DNA of 64,000 nucleotides, from positions 467,768 to 531,767 of the forward strand of contig JAJUBI010000007.1 of NCBI GenBank assembly GCA_022419385.1, written 5' to 3'. The position numbers and the translations under genes are program-made. Below, piece after piece: positions 57,980 through 64,000 of this stretch; position 1 is the stretch's first letter; each line of letters starts with the position of its first letter. The notes beneath the pieces are model-generated. The model worked only from the letters and a program-made list of their open reading frames with translations, ran no database searches and was not told the origin of the DNA. This DNA comes from Paraconiothyrium sp. Pb-2020. Lineage: Eukaryota; Ascomycota; Dothideomycetes; Pleosporales; Didymosphaeriaceae.

Positions 57980-60395
57980 GGAGGGGTTGTGAGGTACCCC
58001 AGGACAGGCAATGGCACGGGCGGTGGGTAGAGGGCGATCTAATAGGGTTGTCGTCACCGCAGCGTGCGATGTGTGGAGCCTCGGATCAGCCGATCAGCTG
58101 GGACAGCAGAAGAAGAGTGGAGAGAGTCGCGGAATGTGCGTCAAGCACAAGGAAGGTGGGACAGGGTGGAACGGCCGTCAGGATTACAGAAGCACGAGAT
58201 GGAGTAACGAGAGTGGTGGCCGCCGGGGGCTGCGCAGCGAGGCAGGTCGCGGTTCGGGGTAGGACAATTGAAAGGACAGACAAAGGGAGCAGAGTCTTTC
58301 TCTGAGGGTGGAATGCGTTTGTTCGTGTCGGAGCACCCTTGCACGCTGCAGGTACGCGCGCCACAGTGACAGGCTAACCGTTCGGGACGCTGAAACGGCG
58401 CCAAAGTCCGGTAGGCTGCGGCGTTGAGCAAATCATCCCGCCAGCGCAGCCAAAGCCTCCGTCCGCGTTGCCGTTCAGGTGCAGCCGATCTTGCCTGCGA
58501 CGAGCGCCCATTGCGTAACAGGAGAAGCGCTCCACCTCCACTTCCACCTCCACCGCGCACCCCTGAGCCGCATCGCGCCTCTTATCGATAGGGCTTTGCG
58601 TGCGTGTCGGGCATGCGCGCACCCAACCCCGACAATGTCCGCGGGGGACGAGGCGCAGTACGCATCATGCCATCGACTGCGTGCAAGCCCGAGCAGACGC
58701 TTCCTGTCGAAATCTGGGGTGCGATGGCGTCTTGCACATGCCCGGTGCAATCGCGGCCACCAGCAACCGGGCAGCTGGGATCCCACACGCCCTGGTATTT
58801 CCACATGCAGCCCGATCAACGCTGTGAAACGGCGTGGCGTCGGCTCCGCAACCCTCGACAAATTTTTCCAAAGCAATCGCGACAGCGACATGAACCCCAC
58901 AAGCTGCAAATCTAGAGTAGTGCAGGTGCTCCTCTCGTCAGACGTCCAGAACAAAGCCGCGCAACATGGTTGAACAGGGCAGTGGGACCCAACCTTCGAC
59001 CGCGAAGACCCTTTCGTCACCCACCACCTTGCTGCACGCATCTCGTCATGCTTGGGTGCATCTCCCGAGCTCGCGAAGCCTCCCACTTTTCTATTGTCTC
59101 CACCTGATGCTCGCCGATCTCGTAGCTACGGCCCGTAAAGGCAAAGAGATGCAATCGTGCTTTACTGAATACATTCATCCCACGCGAAAGACCAAGGCTT
59201 GCGTCACTGGCGACGCAGATCCGCGAATGCGTCTTGACAGGACGGCACCAAGTCGCCAGTGTCAGACACGCTCCCCTCTGGTGACCCCTGCAAAGCATTG
59301 CTACTCGAGCCACCCAGGGATACAAACTTCCTTTGGGTCTTGGTATTCGTTGTCGGTGGACTGCACTCGCTGCACTTTGTAAGGGCGGCTAAATATGCTT
59401 GTTACCCCGGCATCAGCCACGCTTGGTGAGAGTGCATGGAGCTCGTGGAATCGAGCTACTACGATAGAGACCCTAACCGAAGGCTACCTTGCATGCTCAC
59501 CTCCTCCGGCGAACACCTCTACCCGGATACTATAAACATCCACTGATTGACTGCGCAAGGAGAATTCGAGCGAAAAGGGTCTTATCCCACGATCCGTATG
59601 ACTTTGGGGTTCACCTCTTTCTGTTGCAATCAGATTGCATAGCAAATATCGCTCTAGGCTGTTGATGTAACAAGTATAGCAACTAGACATGGCCAAGCCC
59701 CTAACTTGCACCGAAAATCTCAAGGGAGTCGATGGGTGAGCCTTATTAGCTTTTGTGATAGACGGAAAAAAATAGGCAGTGTGCCGTAAACTTCATGACA
59801 ACGTTTGCAGCGCTGCAGTAGCTCCGCGAAGGATCTACAGCTCGACCAATCTGATGCGACGAGCAGAATTTGGAGGTCTTGGTAGCTGACGCCATGCGAG
59901 TGTTATGGTAGGAATATAGGGAAGTAGGATGCACACAACCCGGAGGAAGGTGCACTAGTCCTCCCAAGGATCCTACACGTGCCCGCCCTACCGGTTCAAA
60001 GGGAATGCCATCCGGCACCGCAAGGAACCGTTCCTCCACAACTCCACATTATCTCCAATTGAGCCTGTTCCTTCGCGTCTGAAATCTGTGTTCCTGCATC
60101 GCGGCGCATTGCGGATGGCGACAATCCAATCAAAAACCTCTCACATCAGCTTGGGCCTGCAAGAACTGGGATACATCTCACGCATATTAAATAACATATT
60201 GTGGCGGCCGGACCGACAGTACAGTTGCCCCAGCATCTAGAGCCGGGATTGATGAGCCACTTCGACAGATGAATCTTCGTATTGCCAGGAGCGGACATGC
60301 AGCTCTTGGAAAATATATAACTCGTCACTGGACTCAGCTGCCGGGCATGTTACTCCACTCTTTCATGCATTCTGGGGACTTCAATCAAATTCACG
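57980..60395. other. Divergent intergenic region, 2.4 kb
   Basis: Between the start codons of the channel gene and the aldose epimerase gene. Several overlapping short frames occur near 58500-59400, none supported. Confidence 0.4.
60314..60320 (+). promoter_or_regulatory. TATA box of the aldose epimerase gene
   Basis: TATATAA lies about 75-80 bp before ATG 60396. A candidate core promoter. Confidence 0.45.
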
Positions 60396-61822
60396 ATGAA
60401 GACCTCTGGCGCTCTGCTCGCGATTGCAGCTTCAGCTGCAGCACTCCCGGGGAGTCACAAACCCAAGCCGCAGCCTGATGCGGATGGAAAATATACTCTC
60501 ACGGCCCCCGGCATCAGGGCTCAGGTACCATCATCCCTGCTCGAATCCACGCAGCTGTCCTCGCTCCACCATGGAGTGTATCATCACAGCGCGATACTTC
60601 CCGTTCCCTCACCAAAGGCGAGCGAATGCGTATAGGTGCTTACTGTCTATAGTTCATTCCATACGCTGCTACCCTTACGAATCTATTTGTAAAGGGTGAA
60701 TTGACCGAATCCAGGGTATTGGTCGTTGCTGACATGTACAGATAAGAATGGCGTTGAGACGGATATCGTACTTGGTTACGACAACACCTCTTACTATCGT
60801 ACGTCTGCAAATATCGGCTGAGTGTCTTTTCTGACTGCGATATAGCCGTGGATCCTGGACACCCAGTCTACAATGCTGTTCCTGGGCGCTATGTCAATCG
60901 TATCGGGAACGGCACTTACACTCTTGATGGTGTGACATATCACACCGAGAAAAATGACGGTCCAAACACCCTTCATAGTGGAACTAACAATTGGTCTTTC
61001 CGAGTTTGGAATGTCACCAACGTGACCAATTCATCGATAACGTTCTCGATCCACGACCCGTCCAACTCGAGCCTTGGCATGATAGGAGATGTCGATGCCA
61101 GTGTGACCTACTCGGTTTCGAAGAACAAATGGAGTATTGCGATGGATGCTACCTCGCCACAACAGAGAACACCTGTCATGCTCACGCAGCACACCTACTT
61201 CCAGCTTGATGCATTTAGGAACCCAACGAACAGGACCATCTGGAATCACACTCTGTACGCACCGACCGCAAAGCGGGCGTTGGTGGCGGACCAGAACGCT
61301 TTGCCCACCGGTGAGATCGCGAAGATCGCCAACAACAGCATTGATGACTTCTGGAGCGCGCCTCACCAGCTTGGATTCGCATCTGACGAGGTCGGCTTTG
61401 AGAACCACTGCGGTAACGGCTGTCACGGCTACAACGGCGCTTTGGCCTTTGACAACAAGAGGAATAAGAAGGACGTTGCGCTCACTCTCAGCAGTGCGTT
61501 CAGCGGCATCAAGGCTGAGCTCACCACCGACCAGGATGCAGTTGTTTTGTACACTTGCAACTGGAATGATGGGAAGACCGAGTTCAAGAGCACCCAGGGT
61601 GTGGCAGGCCAGGACAAGTTCATCCCGCGCGATGGTTGCATTGCCATCGAAGCCCAGGATTACGTCGACGGAATCAACCAGTAAGTTGTCTTATTCAGAC
61701 CGTGGCGTCACATGCTGATCAAATCCCGCGCAAGCCCTGAGTGGGGTCGTCTTGATGAGCAGATCACTGGACCTGGGGAGAGATACCATTGGGCATCCTC
61801 GTGGGAGTTTGGCACTATCTAA
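60396..61822 (+). CDS. Secreted aldose 1-epimerase (galactose mutarotase) family protein
   Basis: Exons inferred: 60396-60524, 60653-60695, 60742-60798, 60846-61680 and 61735-61822. The tiny second exon restores FIPYAATLTNLFVK, the conserved N-terminal mutarotase strand, and splices to DKNGVETDIVLGYDN. The N-terminus (MKTSGALLAIAASAAALPG) is a signal peptide. Family landmarks are GRYVNRIGNGTY, NTLHSGTNNW, MLTQHTYFQLD (catalytic His region) and IDDFWSAP; the last exon closes with HPEWGRLDEQ and WASSWEFGTI. Many N-glycosylation sequons fit an extracellular enzyme. It interconverts alpha and beta anomers of hexoses; secreted fungal members may act during polysaccharide use (inference). The last acceptor is AAG, less usual, but it gives the expected reading. 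Confidence 0.9.
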
Positions 61823-62875
61823 TTACCATGGTAGCATGTGTAAAGGCATCGAGGTAGCTATACCGACGCACAAGGTAGACATAGCAAACTGTTAGCCGAA
61901 CCTCCATGTGCGGCGCTTCGTTCGCCCGAATTGAGCCTGCACAAGCCGTTTCAGACGTTGCGCGCATCCCAAAAAGCCAGGAAAAGGAAATGTCTGCTTC
62001 CAATGCCTGTCTTAGTAAGGGCTAGTGTCCCTCGTCATCGATGCGAGCTCGATGCCTCACTTTCACTTTGGGCTGCCATGGGCTGCCCATTGTGGGTCGC
62101 ATAATCCACGTCAGTCTTGCGAGATGGCCCTGGACAGGCTTGCTGGGGCCTGTCGAATCTTGCCAGTTTGGACCTGTGTGATGGCGGCGCGGTGTATCTG
62201 TGGGGTGTCGAATAATGCAACAGATGAGCTGCCCAGGGACGCTGCGAGGCGGGGCCTGGGGAACTAAGCAGCTCAAGCTCCAAGCAGTCGCTGCATAGCT
62301 GCATCACAAGGAATGTCTCAGCGCGCGTTTGTCTTGCCCGGGCGTGGAGTCCAGGGCCGGGTAGACTAGCTGGCTGCCCATGCGAACGAACAGGGACGTG
62401 TTGGTGAATTGCATGTGAGCGGGCTCCAGCTTGCGCTTTCCCCGCCACGACTCATACCCATAACTTGGACGTGCCAAGACGCATACATCATCCAGGGCTC
62501 CCGCGCCCCTCTGCTTTGCCCACCTCAGCGTCCAAACACCCGTCGCTGCTGTCACCATTTCTATTCACAAAGGCCGCAGTCCATGCACGCTCGCGCTCGC
62601 CGTGCGACCGGAGGCTCCCGCGATAGCACCATTGACCTTGTGAGCAGCGCTGTGCATACACGCCATAATATCATGTCCTTGTGACACGCGCTATCTCTCG
62701 CACCCCTCGACATCCTTTCGCTCGCTGCAACCAACGGATAGGAAAGGATATCGCGTGCTAGCACAGCTGATATCCTGTTGCCCTTGCTTATCTGCGCTGT
62801 TGCTCCGTCGGTTGCCTCGGTGCAGTGCCCGCCTCCTCACAATCGTCGGCACGGGCACAGAGATACGCCATCACA
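61823..62875. other. Intergenic region, 1.05 kb
   Basis: Between two co-directional genes. No gene recognised; it presumably holds the promoter of the Sip5-like gene. Confidence 0.4.
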
Positions 62876-64000
62876 ATGGGAAACAGCCAGGCAAAAGAAT
62901 CGCGACCCGCGTCCTCTCGCGGTACAGGGCGCCCGTCAAACAACCACCAACCCAGCTCACCCAGCGCATCCGGGCCAGAGGAACCCACGCGGCACGGCAG
63001 ATCCGGTAGCGGCGTATATGGGAATTCTCGAGGTGGACGTGGAAGCAGACCAGACCTCTCGTTTCTGGGCATTGGGACCAGCTCTGACCGGGACCCGGCA
63101 TTGGAGCCTAGGCGCGAAACCAAAGCAGAGCGAGAGGCGCGGAAGCTGGAGAAAGAGCGACAGCAGCGGGCGCAGGACCGGGAGCGCAGTATCCGCGAGG
63201 AGGGAGTAGATGGAGGTTATCTAGTCACTTTAGGAACCTACACTGGCCCGGAAGACTTCAGCAAGTCTGTAGTCCGGCAATTGCAGGTATGTACCGTTGG
63301 ACCTATATGATCATCACATCTCACATATGTTCAGATAGAGCGTCGGCTTGCGCCTTTCTGGAAGGGGCTCAACGACCACGAGGATACATGGACTGAGCAT
63401 CAGCTAGTAGCTGTAGTCAATGACAAGCCCCTCCCCGCGCCCGACGAGATCCCAGAAGAAGAGCCACCGCGGCCGAATAATCTCAGCACCGAGTGGAATC
63501 CTCGCAGCTCGAATCAGAATATAAACAATCTCACCGTCCCTATGGGTGGACGCTCCATCTCGCAGGCTTCCGACCGCTCTGCCAACCTCACTGCATCACA
63601 TCCCGCCTTCTCCCTCCCCTCGCCGACGTCTCCGATTGCAAGTTCACCCTCATCAACTCCGTTCTTCCGTGGCCGGGCGAAAACTCTCGCTGCGCTTACA
63701 ACAGGCTCACGCAATGTCTCCCAGACCGAAATGTTTCCCCAGGAGGTTCAGCTTCCCAAAGATCCCTACGTCAATGGCCAGCGCCTAGAAGTATTTTTGT
63801 ACAAGGACGCATCAGAATGCCCTATCTGCTTTCTCTACTATCCTCCCTATCTAAACAAAACCCGGTGTTGCGACCAGCCCATCTGCTCTGAATGCTTTGT
63901 ACAGATCAAGAGACCAGACCCTCATCCACCGGAGCATCACGGCGACTCGAACGACGCAGGCAGTCCCCCACCAGAGCCGCAAGAGGACGGCATGTTGGTG
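62876..64000 (+). CDS. Sip5-like protein, 5' part (3' end outside window)
   Basis: ATG 62876 starts MGNSQAKES, a probable N-myristoylation signal (Gly2, Ser at position 4 from Gly). Exon 1 ends at 63286. The intron 63287-63334 (GTATGT..TTCAG) joins VVRQLQ to IERRLAPFWKGLNDHEDTW. A Ser/Pro-rich linker follows (about 63480-63720). Next comes a RING-like zinc motif, ECPICFLYYPPYLNKTRCC and QPICSECFVQIKR. The window ends after it. The order (myristoylation site, a short conserved block, a split RING-like finger) matches yeast Sip5, which binds the Snf1 kinase and the Reg1/Glc7 phosphatase in glucose signalling. The role here is inferred from the family. Confidence 0.9.

Overview
This window looks like nuclear DNA of a filamentous ascomycete, most likely a Dothideomycete. 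The genes carry short introns (about 42-130 bp, GT..AG, often with CTAAC/CTGAC-like branch sites). The gene content is typical of such fungi: a multimodular NRPS, two HET-domain genes, Zn2Cys6 regulators, a UstYa/DUF3328 protein, and secreted repeat proteins. There is also a TA-rich, RIP-like patch. All exon models below were made by eye from splice consensus and reading frame, not from transcripts.

Layout. 1-11.3 kb is the 3' part of a large NRPS (visible order C-tail, A-T, C-A-T, E, C-T, C-T*). It converges on a HET gene (11.6-13.8 kb). 14.7-15.6 kb holds a small secreted P/S-rich repeat protein with an apparent one-base frameshift. 17.9-25.2 kb is a compact block: a PRKRIP1-like splicing factor, a Det1-like phosphatase of the phosphoglycerate mutase fold, an HSL-type hydrolase and a second HET gene. 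25.2-43 kb is gene-poor. It holds one Ran1/Vhs1-type kinase (31-32.5 kb) isolated by 5-6 kb on each side, a TA-rich patch, a dispersed repeat in two inverted copies, a broken gene with uracil-DNA-glycosylase-like motifs (38-39.7 kb), and a fungal-specific transcription factor whose zinc cluster looks incomplete (40.5-42.8 kb).

43.9-54.1 kb is the most interesting part. It contains a type I membrane protein, a beta-lactamase-fold serine hydrolase with a stop codon in its signal peptide, a Zn2Cys6 regulator, a UstYa-family (DUF3328) protein and, 1.6 kb from it, a small secreted precursor. That precursor has three cassettes bounded by Kex2 (KR) sites. Two of them share a 17-residue, Tyr-containing core whose codons differ at about 11 of 17 positions although the residues are identical. 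The regulator, UstYa protein and Kex2-processed precursor together suggest a previously undescribed minimal dikaritin-like RiPP (or secreted peptide) locus. No tyrosinase or peptidase is visible.

55-64 kb returns to housekeeping-type genes: an EF-hand MscS channel, a secreted aldose 1-epimerase, and the 5' part of a Sip5-like RING-type protein cut by the window edge. No tRNA, rRNA or CRISPR array was recognised.
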